From a bacterium (GTDB lineage Bacteria; Patescibacteria; JAEDAM01; Absconditabacterales; Absconditicoccaceae): a stretch of DNA of 64,000 bases. The translations under genes were made by a program, and so were the position numbers. The stretch spans positions 9,289 through 73,288 of the forward strand of contig JAUMYK010000002.1 of the NCBI GenBank assembly GCA_030528665.1, written 5' to 3'. The first letter of the stretch is position 1, and every line of letters begins with the position of its first letter. The notes beneath the pieces are model-generated. The model ran no database searches, was not told the DNA's origin, and saw only the letters and a program-made list of their open reading frames with translations. Below are positions 23,101-32,985 of this stretch, one piece after another.

Positions 23101-23820
23101 TTGCATGGTATCAATCCTATGTGTTCCAAGTGGTTGGTTGCTATTGTAGGATTGAATAAGATTTGCCAGGTAGGGGAGGCTCAGCCCAAGAGTTTCTAGT
23201 TTATGTTGATCAAATAAGACCTCTACTGTATAGTCTCAAGCACCTCAAATCACTATCGTATCGATGTTTCCTTTGCCTTCTAGGGCGTGTTTGAGGCTAT
23301 CAGCTTTTGCTCTGAGAGCTTGGGGTGAGAGGTTTGTATCTTGACTATAGAGTATGAGATCAAACATTACTTTTCCACTAGTTTTGGTATCTAGCTCTGT
23401 GACAATAGGGTCTTTTGCCTCTTCTGGGAGGGAGAGCTGTTTGATAGCGTCTTGAATTTTTGTACTTAGATCACTTGCGTTGGTATCATTTTTGAGTTGA
23501 ACGATGATATTGGAGACACTATCGGTAGCGGTAGCAGTGATTTTATCAATACCTTCTAGATTTTTGATGTTATCCGTGATTTTTTCGCTGATAAGGGTAT
23601 CAATATCTTCAGGGCTTCCGCCTGGATACAGTGTCGTGATACTAATAATACCAAATTGGATCTCAGGCATTGATTCTTTTGGGATACGAATCATTGAAAA
23701 AATACCAATCAAGATGATCATACTCAGGAGGAGAAAAGTAGTTTTTCGTTGTTTGAGCCAAAATCAGAAAAAACCTGATGCAAGCTGGGATTTGATCTGA
23801 GCAAGTGAAGGAGTTGTCAT
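20086..23820 (-). CDS. RND-family exporter (AcrB/MMPL-like)
   Basis: 1244 residues, start ATG 23818-23820, stop TAA. Layout: first membrane helix near residue 30, a periplasmic-type loop (IPKESMPEIQFG, YPGGSPEDI), helices 2-6 near residues 370-510 (GIAVDTATVII), a second large loop, then helices 7-12 (GFTGATYGM, GIVVNNAIILID) and an extra C-terminal hydrophobic region of about 80 residues. It is about 200 residues longer than AcrB. Several UGA glycines occur. The usual Asp-Asp relay is Asp-Thr here, and helix 10 lacks the relay Lys. It stands alone, with no membrane-fusion protein nearby, so drug or lipid export is only inferred. Confidence 0.9.
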
Positions 23821-24785
23821 ATCTCTGAGCGACTAGGGACTAAAGTGATTTGAGTATGAGGATTTTCCTAGGAGTTTCAAGATTAGTTTTTGGTGGGGAG
23901 GTGTGGGGGTATGAGGAGTGTATTAGTATTTTCCTCCCTTCGTCTCGCTCTGCTCAGCAATTCCCTCACTTTTATAGTTCAGAATGTAGGGTGAAGATTT
24001 TCAGTTTCTTGTCATTCCGTGCTTGATCTGCAATCTCTAGCTCCCTCCGCCTCGCTTCGCTCAGCACCTCCCTCATCGAGGGAGGACTCAGCCTATGGGA
24101 AAATGTAGTTCGTAGTTTATTCTGATTGAGGGAGGATTTAGCTCTATAAGCTTAGCTAATAAAAGTTCCCCCTCAATGAGGGGGGATGCCCGTAGGGCAG
24201 GGGGAGCTATTTCTTCAGTGAAGAGTTCAGAATGTAGAGTGAAGAGTAGTAATTGCTTGTTATTCTGGACTTAATCTCCTTGTCATTACGGACTTGATCT
24301 TGCCTGTCATTCCGGACTTGATCCGGAATCCTATCCGCAATCTGAGATCCTGAATCAAGTTCAGGATGACGCAATCAAGTTCCCCGCAACTGTGTGCGGG
24401 ACAAGCAACATGGCTGTGGTTTCGTCATTCCGGACTTGATCAGAAATCTCCATCACTTACTAAGAGATGCTGAATCAAGTTCAGCATGACTAGTAAAGAG
24501 GTAAGATGCTTTATCATGTTTAGTATGACAAATCAGATTGTCCGCATCGTACTATAGGTAGCGAGGATATTGCGTAAAGAAAAGATACTATAAGGAGTAT
24601 ACACTGCGATTTTTAGCTATTCTGAATGTTGAACTGGTCATTGTGGCTTTTTATCTTGATGGTGAAAATCAGATTTTTTCTTTCTTTTGAAAAAATGTAA
24701 AGGGATATTTTTGTGCTTTGTTTAAAAAAATTGAGTTTTTTGGATTTTTTGGCTATCATTAGGAAATGATTTATTTTGTAGCAAG
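23821..24785. repeat. Gene-free stretch dominated by dispersed intergenic repeats
   Basis: No coding frame is credible here. From about 23930 to 24540 at least five copies of a palindromic unit occur (GTCATTCCGGACTTGATC with its partner GAATCAAGTTCAGGATGAC), along with a CTCCCTCNNCCTCGCTTCGC / GAGGGAGGACTCAGCC unit and a CCCCGCAACT / GTGCGGGAC hairpin. The same units recur at 17.2, 51.97-52.17 and 59.04-59.44 kb. Positions 24541-24785 are AT-rich leader sequence for the TPR gene. Confidence 0.7.
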
Positions 24786-25415
24786 ATGGACATGGTATAT
24801 ATTCCAGACAGTTTGATTGAAGAGATTGAAGAGCTTAAGGAGCTGGGGAAATTTGATGAGGCAATCACGCTAGTCAACAAGATTTTGACTCGTGATCCGA
24901 GTAATGAAGATGCGATTTTGCAGATAGCAGATATTCAATATCGCAAGTGAGAGATTGGCAAAGCTGACAAGGCGGTCGATTTTCTCAATGCACAAAAAAA
25001 GCATAATGATCCTTTGGGATTGTATATCAAAGGTTTGCTCGAGATGGAGAAAAATAATCGAAAAGGAGCAAGATCCTATCTCGCAAAAGCTATGGATATG
25101 ACGAATGCGACCAATCACGAGATTCTCAGGTGTTATGGGTTGTGTGAGTATTGGTATGGTAATAGAGCCAAGGGGCTAGGATTTATCAAAGATGCTTTTG
25201 CTCTGGATAATAAGGATGCTGAAGTGATTTACAATTTGATTCAGATCTATATTTTGGAGCAGGAGTATAAAGATGCCCAGCAGATGATTGCCTATTTCAA
25301 TAAGTATCAGGATTCGTTAAAATTTATTGATAAGCAGCTGGCTTTTTATCAAAATAAGATTTCGCTGTTTGAGAAATTTATCAAGGCGAAAAAATTATTT
25401 CAAATCAGAAAATAA
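24786..25415 (+). CDS. TPR-repeat protein
   Basis: 209 residues, start ATG 24786, one UGA glycine (24948, after QYRK). Helix pairs with the TPR rhythm run from residue 8 to 190 (EELKELGKFDEAITLVNKI, AILQIADIQY, GLYIKGLLEMEKNN, ARSYLAKAM, YNLIQIYILEQEYKDAQQ). There is no signal peptide, so it is likely a cytoplasmic scaffold. It lies 32 nt before ftsX and is probably in one transcript with it, which hints at a division or envelope context. Confidence 0.8.
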
Positions 25416-25447
25416 GATCAGATTTTTAATTTTTTTATATTCAGGCA

Positions 25448-26380
25448 ATGAAAAAAGGATTTAGCTTTAATCTTATTCAAAAAGATACTTCAACACTGAT
25501 CAAAGCATATAGGATTCCTCTGGTGATGATCAGTATTTTGATGGGATTTTTACTGTTTATTATGAATGTCTTTTTGGCTGGAGCTATTTACGGTAATCAT
25601 TTCAACACCAGTATGAAGGAAAAGCTTGGAGTGTATATTTATCTTAAGGATGGTTTTGATGATCAGCAAGAGCAGGCAGTTACTATCAAATCTCAGTTGG
25701 AATCGCAGGGACTTAAGGTTGATTATACTTCTAAACAGGATGCCCTTGCCTTTGTAGAGAAAAGGGTAAGCGATCTGACCACTACGCTCAAAAAATATGA
25801 TTTGGAGAATCCGCTTCCTTCTACGCTCTATATTATGTACAATGATCAAGCACAGTTTGAGGCGATGAAATCTGTACTAGAAAAGCATCAAAATCTGATC
25901 CTCAATATGAACGATCTTACTGACAATGCGATCAAAACTCAGGAAAAAAGAGTGCTGAATATCATCAATTTATCTAACTTTCTCCAGTCGTTTGGCTATT
26001 TGGTAGTGCTGATTATGCTCGTTACGATCATCAATTTTGCAATCTTTTTTCTCAAGACCATGTTTTCCCACTTTAGACGCGATATTCAAGCCAAAAAACT
26101 TTTGGGAGCAAGTGCTTCGCAAATTGCACAGCCGTTTTTGAGAGTGATTTTTATGGTGTTGGGATTTGCGTGTATGGTAGCACTTTTGCTCTTGGTAGGA
26201 GCAAGTATTCCGCTTGATCAGTATTTGCTTGTTTTGTTTGATTTTAGTTTGATCAACTATATTTCTCACATTATTATTGATGTATTGGCAATTGGGGTTT
26301 TGGAAATTGTTCTTATTATGCTGTTGTTGATGGGGATTTCTTATCGATATGTACTCACTTTGCATAAAAAATTGAGATAA
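25448..26380 (+). CDS. ftsX: Cell division ABC-type permease FtsX
   Basis: 310 residues, no UGA. FtsX topology: cytoplasmic N-terminus, one membrane helix (residues 24-46), an extracytoplasmic domain (YIYLKDGFDDQQEQAVTIK onward), then three C-terminal helices around residues 175-300 with the LLGASASQIAQPF motif in the cytoplasmic loop. With FtsE it activates peptidoglycan hydrolases during division; ftsE is not in the window. A CAG plus U-tract leader (25418) precedes the start. Confidence 0.9.
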   Translation: MKKGFSFNLIQKDTSTLIKAYRIPLVMISILMGFLLFIMNVFLAGAIYGNHFNTSMKEKLGVYIYLKDGFDDQQEQAVTIKSQLESQGLKVDYTSKQDALAFVEKRVSDLTTTLKKYDLENPLPSTLYIMYNDQAQFEAMKSVLEKHQNLILNMNDLTDNAIKTQEKRVLNIINLSNFLQSFGYLVVLIMLVTIINFAIFFLKTMFSHFRRDIQAKKLLGASASQIAQPFLRVIFMVLGFACMVALLLLVGASIPLDQYLLVLFDFSLINYISHIIIDVLAIGVLEIVLIMLLLMGISYRYVLTLHKKLR

Positions 26381-26408
26381 TATCTCCAAAAAAGGATGAA
26401 AAACTGAA

Positions 26409-26436
26409 AAGAGTCAGGATTGAGACTCTTTTTTTG
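26409..26436 (+). terminator. Intrinsic terminator after ftsX
   Basis: AAGAGTC and GACTCTT flank an 8-nt loop and are followed by T residues. Confidence 0.85.
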
Positions 26437-26449
26437 ATTTCTTTTCTCC

Positions 26450-27385
26450 TTATAACAGGATTCTTCCTTTTGAGGTTTTTTCTATTTTTCAGAGTTTGAG
26501 GAGAAGGGGTTCAATGTCTTCTTCTAGTGTTTTTTCGTTGAGATTAAGCTGAACAGCTAGGGTCTTGATCCCCAGTGGACGATTTGCATTTTGAAGGATC
26601 TCAAGATAACTTTTGTGGATAGGCATCATTCCTCCATCTTGGATTTGGCTCTGGTGGAGGAAGGTCGTTCGTGATGGAGGAGTCAGGATTTTAATTTTTT
26701 TACTCACAACAAAATCTCTGAGCTTGATGACAAAATTATGGATTTCTCTGGGTACAGAAGCGACTTTTTTGCTGAGGTCAGGGAGAAGCTGTGGCGTGAT
26801 CTGAATCTGATAGTAGTCGAGATAGTGCTGGATGATTGCTTGTTTTTCCTCCTTGCTATACTCCATAAAGTGAAAATGGTAGACAAATCTATTTTTCATC
26901 GGTTGTGAGAGCGCCTCTGGTTTTGTGGTTGCTCCAATCAGGGTGAAAGGATTGATCGGAAGTCTGAGGTTGCCTCCCTCTGGCATTACCATATCGATGA
27001 CAAAATCTTCCATTGCAATATAGAGTACTTCTTCAATACTTGGCTTGAGGCGGTGAATCTCATCGATAAAGAGGATATCTCAGCTCTCGAGGCTATTGAG
27101 TACACTTACGAGTTCGCTCGGTTTGGAAAGGGCATATCCTGTGATAATTTTGATGTTGCTTTGCATGTGTTTTGCGACAATGCTAGCAAGGGTTGTTTTC
27201 CCAAATCCACTTGCTCCAGAAAAGAGAATATGTCCAAGACTGCCTCATCTTAGTTTGGCACTGTGTATTGCTGTTTCAAGTACTGATTTGATCGGTTCTT
27301 GTCCAAGAAAACTAGAAAAAGTTGATGGTCTCTGCTGGGAGGAGAGGCTTTGTTGGGCGTCAGGATTGATTTTTTTGATTTCCAT
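26450..27385 (-). CDS. ruvB: Holliday junction helicase motor RuvB
   Basis: 311 residues. Walker A is GASGFGKTT (residues 57-65), Walker B is ILFIDEIHRL near residue 107, sensor I is the TLIGATTKP segment, and the C-terminal winged helix has NRPLGIKTLAVQLN. UGA encodes Gly in LRGG before the Walker A strand, in LESGDILF, and near the C-terminus (LLKLGKIEK). The Arg of DEIHR is CGC, so CGC remains Arg. RuvB drives branch migration with RuvA; ruvA and ruvC are not in the window. Confidence 0.95.
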
Positions 27386-27481
27386 AGTTTTTTTGACAGC
27401 TAAATCTTGAGGCTAACTATGGGGAATTTTGATCAAAATGCAAGGCAAAATTTATCTTAATTGAGCGATCGCAAGAGAGGC

Positions 27482-28036
27482 TTATTTGTAAGGGCAGTGA
27501 TTTTCATGATCATTGATGATACCGATGGCTTGTAGGTAGGCGTAGATGATGGTCGAACCTACAAATTTCATTCAGCGTTTTTTGAGATCTTTGCTGATGG
27601 TGTCTGAGAGAGGAGAGGAGCTTGGAGCAGCTTTGTAATATGGGACATCATTGTTGATGACTTTTCAGTCTGTTCGTTTTCGAAGATAGTTGGCAAAAGA
27701 GTCAAATTCTGACTGTATTTGTAGGAAAACTTGTGCATTTTGGCGTACAGACTGGATTTTGAGTTTATTTCTGATGAGGTCAGGATTGAGGAGCAGGCGG
27801 TCGAGCTCATCATCTGTCATAGCAATAATTTTCTTGAGATCATAGTTATGAAAGAGTTTTCTGTAGTTTTCTCTTTTTTTGAGTACGGTTTCTCGAGAGA
27901 GTCCTGCTTGTGCGCCTTCTAAAATCAACATCTCAAAGAGCAGCTTATCATCATAGGTAGGTTTTCCTCGTTCGGTATTGTGATAGTGAATATAGTCAGG
28001 ATTGTTGAGATTGACTCGTCAGCAGATGGTAGTCAT
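27482..28036 (-). CDS. tag: 3-methyladenine DNA glycosylase I
   Basis: 184 residues, full length for Tag. The zinc-snap residues are kept (Cys5, His19, and the His and Cys of NDHENHC at the C-terminus), as is the catalytic Glu40 of LEGAQAGLS. The two base-stacking tryptophans of E. coli Tag (W21 and W46) are encoded by CGA (27968-27970 and 27893-27895). Read as Arg they would break the pocket; read as Trp the enzyme is normal. UGA encodes Gly at residue 6 and before KVINND. Excises N3-methyladenine in base-excision repair. Confidence 0.93.
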
Positions 28037-28106
28037 AATCGAGGAAATCAGGATAAAAACTTTTTTATGGTAGGAGAATGATATGCTTTTTGGCGGAAAA
28101 AACAAG

Positions 28107-28134
28107 TTGATATTTACGCTGGTTTTCTTATAGT
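28107..28134 (+). promoter_or_regulatory. Putative promoter, TTGATA-N16-TATAGT
   Basis: TTGATA (28107-28112) and TATAGT (28129-28134) lie upstream of the small ORF at 28162 with a 16-nt spacer. Confidence 0.45.
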
Positions 28135-28161
28135 GTCTGTGTAATATAAAATTTTAGGTTT

Positions 28162-28368
28162 ATGAGAAAAAAAGAAAAAAGACTGATGATTCAGGAGGAG
28201 TATGACCCTATCTTAGGGCAGAAAATTGTAATTGAGACGATAGATATTCCAAAGGAGCAGGAATCTAGTGTAATACCCATTAGAACCCTAATTAAAGGAG
28301 TAGCTTCTCAACCTTTGCAAAAGCTTCTTCTAACTCAGAAAAAGCATCTGAAGCAAAAGAAAGGTTAA
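28162..28368 (+). CDS. Small basic protein, unknown
   Basis: 68 residues, ATG to TAA, highly charged, lysine-rich at both ends (MRKKEKRL and KKHLKQKKG) with a central YDPILGQKIVIETIDIP segment. It has its own promoter-like site and terminator, which supports a real gene. No family recognised. Confidence 0.55.
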   Translation: MRKKEKRLMIQEEYDPILGQKIVIETIDIPKEQESSVIPIRTLIKGVASQPLQKLLLTQKKHLKQKKG

Positions 28369-28397
28369 TTTGCATTTTGTTTACATTTTGTTTTGGA

Positions 28398-28423
28398 GGG
28401 AGGCATTTGTGCCTCTCTTTTTT
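28398..28423 (+). terminator. Intrinsic terminator
   Basis: GGGAGGC and GCCTCTC flank a 6-nt loop and are followed by six T residues, after the small basic protein gene. Confidence 0.8.
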
Positions 28424-28461
28424 AAAAAAAAACACGAGCTTAGGATTACCACAACTCGTGT
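28424..28461 (-). terminator. Intrinsic terminator (minus strand)
   Basis: ACACGAG (28432-28438) pairs with CTCGTGT (28455-28461). On the minus strand a U-tract follows. It serves the membrane protein gene at 28463-28723. Confidence 0.75.
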
Positions 28462-28462
28462 G

Positions 28463-28723
28463 TTAGTGATTTTGTTTTTGGTAGAGGTCTATCGCTATCT
28501 TGATATTGAGATACCAGAGACCCAAGAGTAAACCACTTAGTCCTAAGAGGATTACTCCTTCTATGCTCATCTCTTCCCAGTTTTTGAAAAGTTGCTGATC
28601 AAGTGCAATTTGCCAAAGTATGATAAGTTCATAGCTTATATAGCAATTGACTCCAAAGAGAATACGATCCAAGTAAGGATAGAGGAGCTTACCAAAGATG
28701 AATGAAAGAATAATCAGTATCAT
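28463..28723 (-). CDS. Small membrane protein, unknown
   Basis: 86 residues with hydrophobic segments at about 1-14, 24-40 and 55-75 (VILLGLSGLLLGLWYL). ATG to TAA, no UGA. Not recognised. The flanking terminator supports expression as a single gene. Confidence 0.55.
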   Translation of the reverse strand: MILIILSFIFGKLLYPYLDRILFGVNCYISYELIILWQIALDQQLFKNWEEMSIEGVILLGLSGLLLGLWYLNIKIAIDLYQKQNH

Positions 28724-28802
28724 ATGCTTTTATTTTATATTTCACAGGTAGAGGATAGAGAACTATAAGAAAAAGTCAAGCACTTTTGTGATGAAAAACA
28801 AG

Positions 28803-29786
28803 CTATACATAGTCAAAGAATATTTCTTGGTTTGGGAGTTCCTCTCTAAAAATTTGGATGAAATGTTTCCAGGTGGGATCTGGGATTTTGATGAGTTGAT
28901 TGTCTTGAGGGGAGATGAGATTTCGGAGGTCAGAATTGGGATTGTGTTTTTTCATCGTTTTGAAATCTCAGCGATTGTAGATGAGTGAGGCGATAAAAAT
29001 GGAAGAAATCTGATCAAAATTGAGTTCTTTTTTGAGGTGTTGGAGGAGATCGCGATAGAGGGTTTCATAGTTTTCTACTGGTAAAAGTGGGAGAAATCTG
29101 AGTCAGATTTTATAGCCTTTTTGGCAAAGGGTTTGGATGGCTTTGATCCTCGCTGGGAGGGAGGCGGTGCCTTTTTCGTAGGTTTGGATGAGGGGAGCTG
29201 GATTGAGTGAAAATGAAAACTCGGTATTGCGAGGTGGAATCCCATTATTGCAGGAGAGGATAGTGGAGATATTTGGAGATTTTGTTCTGGTCTCCATCAA
29301 GACTTGATCAAATTGTTCAAAAAATGGAACAAAATGTTGATGAAATTCACTGATTGGATCGATTCCTTGGATATCGGAGTAGTTGCTTGCATAAAAGGTA
29401 ATCGGTCATTGATAGTTTTCTTCTCTAAGAGTCAGAATTTGTTTTTTTATTGCAGCTTGGATTTCTTCATAGTTGACAAAAATAACACTATATTGGCTTT
29501 TAAAGTTTCCTTTTAGATAGCAATATTCGCAGTCAAATACACAATTGAGACTTGATTTGAAAAAAAAGGATTTGCCTGCTCGACCGTAATTGGGAGGTAC
29601 GGGCAGGAGTGGGATATGGTCCTGCTTAGCGATGATCATGGCAGGTGTGAGCTGCTGATGTCCGATGTTTTTGTCAAAGATATTTTTGTAATGATCGATT
29701 TCCAGAACCTCTGCTCTAGGGAATTTGGCAAGAATGCTCTGCGTGAGCGGGTAGTCTTTAGCTTTGTTTTCAAGGTAGATGAGCAT
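28803..29786 (-). CDS. Spore photoproduct lyase-like radical SAM protein
   Basis: 327 residues. The radical SAM cysteines are in SLNCVFDCEYCYLKG near residue 80 (CxxxCxxC). Upstream KAKDYPLTQSIL resembles the DYPLG start of SPL-family proteins. METRTKSPNI, the SFSLNPAPLIQTYEKGTAS stretch and GYKIGLRFLPLLPVENY follow the SPL fold. UGA encodes Gly after EENYQ and in two more places. Stop is TAG. SPL-family enzymes outside spore formers have unclear substrates, so DNA photoproduct repair is only possible. The start may lie a few codons upstream of ATG 29784-29786, since YFFSPR precedes it in frame without an ATG. Confidence 0.8.
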
Positions 29787-29864
29787 TCTTGGAGAAAAAA
29801 AGTAAAAAAGTCTGACTAAGCATAGTGATTGTTTTGTCTGAATGCAAGCGCTTTTTCAGCCATA

Positions 29865-29891
29865 CAAAAAACCAAACCTAAATCAGGTTTA
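29865..29891 (-). terminator. Intrinsic terminator after trxA
   Basis: AAACCT and AGGTTT flank five bases; on the minus strand a U-tract follows the stem. Confidence 0.7.
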
Positions 29892-29916
29892 GTTCTTTTT
29901 GGTGGTGTGAGGTGTT

Positions 29917-30249
29917 TTAGAGTGCAGCGTAGTGTTGAATTTTTTCAAGGTAGAACTCTTTTGGATTTGCACCCATAAATCCTTCTTTGATTTCTCCCTT
30001 TACTCCGATAAATACCGTAGGTACTGAGGTAATCCCATATTCTGCTGCGAGTTCTCCTGCTTCATCTACATCGATTTTTACGATTTTTACTTGATCAGGA
30101 TTACTTTCTGCAGCGATTTCATCAAGTACTGGTCAGAGGACTTTACAAGGTCCACACCATGTTGCAAAAAAATCTGCAAGGATTACTCCATTAAAATTGG
30201 CAAGAAGTGCATCAAATTCTGCTTTTGAGCTAATGTGTTGTACGGTCAT
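29917..30249 (-). CDS. trxA: Thioredoxin
   Basis: 110 residues with the active site FFATWCGPCK at residues 25-34, the cis-proline VPTVFIGVKG and DVDEAGELAAEYGI. UGA encodes Gly in VLGPVLDEIA. It lies 27 nt after the ArsR-type regulator and probably shares its transcript, so its expression may be metal- or redox-controlled. Disulfide reductase in the cytoplasm. Confidence 0.95.
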
Positions 30250-30276
30250 TGTGAGAAGTATAAAGAATAAAAGGCT

Positions 30277-30624
30277 TTACTTGAAGTGGAAGAGTGTCTT
30301 GATATCTTTTTTGAAGGTATCAAAGATAGTGTGATTGAGTTGATAGTAGATTTTTTTACCTACTCTTTCGGTTGTCACGAGCTGAACTCTTTTGAGCATT
30401 CAGAGGTGATGTGAGACCAGTGCCTGAGGTTTTTTGAGTACTTTCATGATGTCATGTACACAGAGTCCCTGAGGATGTGCAAGTTTGAGATTGTAGTAGT
30501 TGGCTGGATGCGCTTCTACATCTCATAATAAGCACAAAATCTTGATTCTATTAGGCTCAGCAATGAGTTGAAGAACCTCTACAAAAGTATAGATATTCTT
30601 CAATCCTGAGATACATTGACTCAT
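30277..30624 (-). CDS. ArsR-family transcriptional regulator
   Basis: 115 residues. The winged helix is clear: IAEPNRIKILCLL, LCVHDIMKVLKKPQALVSHHLGMLKRVQLV, TTERVGKKIYYQL. UGA encodes Gly in CLLGDVEA and HHLGML. The CVHD segment in the recognition-helix region keeps one cysteine of the usual ELCVC metal site, and Cys4 could be another ligand. It precedes trxA, so self-regulated redox or metal response is likely. The operator candidate is at 30647-30672. Confidence 0.9.
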
Positions 30625-30646
30625 TCCACTTATGATCAAATAAAAC

Positions 30647-30680
30647 AATATATCAATATCTATTTATATATTAAAATCAA
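30647..30680 (-). promoter_or_regulatory. Putative promoter/operator of the arsR-trxA operon
   Basis: An inverted repeat, AATATAT (30647-30653) and ATATATT (30666-30672), spaced 12 nt, overlaps a minus-strand promoter-like pair (TTGATT at 30680-30675, TATTGA at 30658-30653). This geometry fits ArsR self-repression. Confidence 0.5.
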
Positions 30681-30804
30681 GAGAATCCTGACTTTTTTCA
30701 GTTTTTTTTATGATTTCGTAGAGTCACAATGATTAAGAGTCTTTTAAAGGAGCTGTTTCACTCTCCTTTGGTCTCCCGATTCACTTTTTAGCATTTCTTC
30801 AACA

Positions 30805-30889
30805 TTCCACCTCGTAGTACGCCAGGGTCGTTCGTTCGAGGTTGGCTTGCTTTCAAGGTAGCCTACGGAACTTGCTGGTATTGGAGCGG
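30805..30889. repeat. Second copy of the 17.4-kb dispersed repeat
   Basis: Shares a GGTCGTTCG block, TTTCAAGG and AGCCTACGGAACTTGCT with 17432-17516 in the same order and spacing. No ORF. The remaining gene-free bases from 30681 to 30917 hold a further AAAGGAG/CTCCTTT hairpin near 30745-30770. Confidence 0.65.
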
Positions 30890-30917
30890 TTTTTTTATTC
30901 TTCCTTGCTAGAGGAGT

Positions 30918-31652
30918 TTATCCTCTTAGAAAAACATGGTCTACATACTGTTTGAGGATATGCTCAGCGGCTTCCAAGTCTTGACGTGTGGCTGCAGCAA
31001 CATGCTCAAGAGGATATTTCCATCAGAGAAGTTCTCGTTTGGATTTTCCGAGATTATGGTAGGGGAGGAGCTCAATTCTTTCCATAGCTTTGAGGGGTTT
31101 TAGGTAAGTGCCCAGCTGATGCAGGTCTTCTGGATCATTGGTATAGCCAGGTACGAGCACATATCTGAGCCAGTAGGGTTTTTGGATACTTTCCAAATAG
31201 CTTAACGTCTGAAAGGTATGATCGTTTTTTTGTCCCACGAGTTTGAGATGTTTTTCATTATTGATCTGTTTGATATCTGGGAGGATGAGGTCTGCCAGAG
31301 CTAGGACCTCTCTTGCTTCTGGAGTTTGGATATAGCAGTTGGTATCGATACAAATGTGGAATCCTTCAGATTTCAATTTTTTCACGATGGGAAGGAGTTC
31401 TTTCGCTTGGATAAGAGGTTCTCCTCCTGAAAAGGTGATGCCTCCCTTTTTGCCAAAGTAGTCTTTTTGTTTATTAGCGAGGGTGAGAATATCCTTAGCA
31501 GACATTAGTTTTGCTTTGCTATTTTCAAAAGGGATGGTATCTGGATTGTGGCAGTACTGACATCTAAACATGCATCATTGGAGAAAAATTACGAGTCTGA
31601 TACCAGGACCATCTTGGGTTGCAAAGGTTTCTATGGAATGTACATTGATCAT
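30918..31652 (-). CDS. pflA: Pyruvate formate-lyase activating enzyme
   Basis: 244 residues. The start ATG 31650-31652 gives [24 protein letters not shown]. The radical SAM cysteines are in GCMFRCQYCHNPDT, with the first Gly of GCMF encoded by UGA. GGITFSGGEPLIQ, ICIDTNCY, DLILPDIKQ and WLRYVLVPGYTND match PflA. It installs the glycyl radical on pyruvate formate-lyase; the pfl gene is not in the window. The enzyme points to anaerobic pyruvate cleavage to acetyl-CoA and formate, consistent with the PduL gene further on. Confidence 0.93.
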
Positions 31653-31744
31653 GGTTTGTAGTTTATAATTAAGAATTAAGAGGATGTATTTAGCATGAGC
31701 TAGGAATTGAAAGACTGTAGCAGATTTTCTTAGTTTTCTCCTAG

Positions 31745-31772
31745 TAAAAAGCTCCACTGTCTTAGCGGAGCA
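31745..31772 (-). terminator. Intrinsic terminator after nusA
   Basis: On the minus strand GCTCC and GGAGC flank an 11-nt loop, followed by five U residues. Confidence 0.7.
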
Positions 31773-31792
31773 ATTGTTGTTAATTACGGTAC

Positions 31793-32824
31793 TTATATGA
31801 TTTCAATTTGACATCCACTGAGTTGCGAAGCAAGTTTGATATTGCTAGCTCCTTTTCCGATAGCAAGTGGTTTTTGAGATTCTTCTACTCTTACAGTTAC
31901 CTTTCCATTTGCTTTGATCTCTACAGAGTCTACTTGTGCTGGTTTGAGAAGTCTGATGATCAAGTCTTTTTGATCTTCTACACTTTCGATAAAGTCTACC
32001 TTTTCTCCATCGAGGAGTGAGAGTACCGTATTGATCCTATCTCCCTTGTGTCCTACAAAGACTCCTACAGGATCCACACCTTTTTCGTTGCTAGAAACCA
32101 GAATTTTTGTCTTTTTTCCTGCGATTCTGGCGATATTATCAATTTGTACGCTACCTGCCTCAAACTCTGGGACGATTTTTTTGAGGATAGCTGCAACATA
32201 GTCTGGGCTCGACTGTGTAATATCCAACAGAATACCTCCGGTATCTCTACTGATCCTCTTAAGGTACACAAAGATTTCTTCTCCTGGTTCGTAGAGTCTG
32301 TTTGGAATTTGTCCCTCAGGTGGGAGGACCACAGTTGTACCTTCAATATCAAGGATGATGCTTTCAGCTTGGATTCTGAGTACTTTTGCTTTGAGGAGTT
32401 CTTCTTCTTTGTCCTGAAATTTATCGTAGAATCTTTCTCTTTCGATATTTTTGATACCTTGTTTGATGGTTTGGGCTGCAGCTTGGGCAGCGATTCTGGA
32501 GAGTTCGAGTTTCTCTGGTGTGATATTGATCAGCATTTGTTCTCAGATTTCGATATCTTTTCTCTCTTCTTGCGCATCCTCTAGTAGAATTTGAGTATCT
32601 TCGTTTTCGAGTTCTTCTACTACAAGTAATGCTTTGTAAATACTGATGGTACCATCGTTTTCGATGTTTACGAGAATATCTGCTTTCCTAAATTCGGGAT
32701 AATCTTTTTTAAATCCAGATTTGATTCCGTTTCTGATGACTTCTAGTACTTGATAGGGATCAAGCTTGTATTCTTCGACAAGTTGCATCATAGCGGCTTG
32801 AATACTTTTTCCATCGAGTTTCAT
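31793..32824 (-). CDS. nusA: Transcription termination/antitermination factor NusA
   Basis: 343 residues: N-terminal RNAP-binding domain (YQVLEVIRNGIKSGFKKDY), an S1 domain around residues 130-195, then two KH domains (GVFVGHKGDRINTVLSLLDGEKVDFI and PLAIGKGASNIKLASQLSG). There are no C-terminal acidic repeats, so it is the short form. UGA encodes Gly once (KDIEIGEQML). The gene stands alone with its own terminator; the usual rimP and infB neighbours are absent. Confidence 0.95.
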
Positions 32825-32985
32825 TCGATATTTTATTTATATACTAAAAAAAGTGTTTTCGACTTTACTATAACTATTCCTGCTGATTTTTCAAGCAGAA
32901 AAAAGTCAGATTTTTTTAGTTGATTTTTTAGAGTATTTTTACTACAATGGGTGGCAATTTTTTAGTCAGGTTTTTCTAGCTGTAT

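Noticed and set aside
23930..24540. CRISPR array
   Set aside because: Repeats are palindromic, of mixed types and unevenly spaced, with no unique spacers of constant length and no cas genes nearby.
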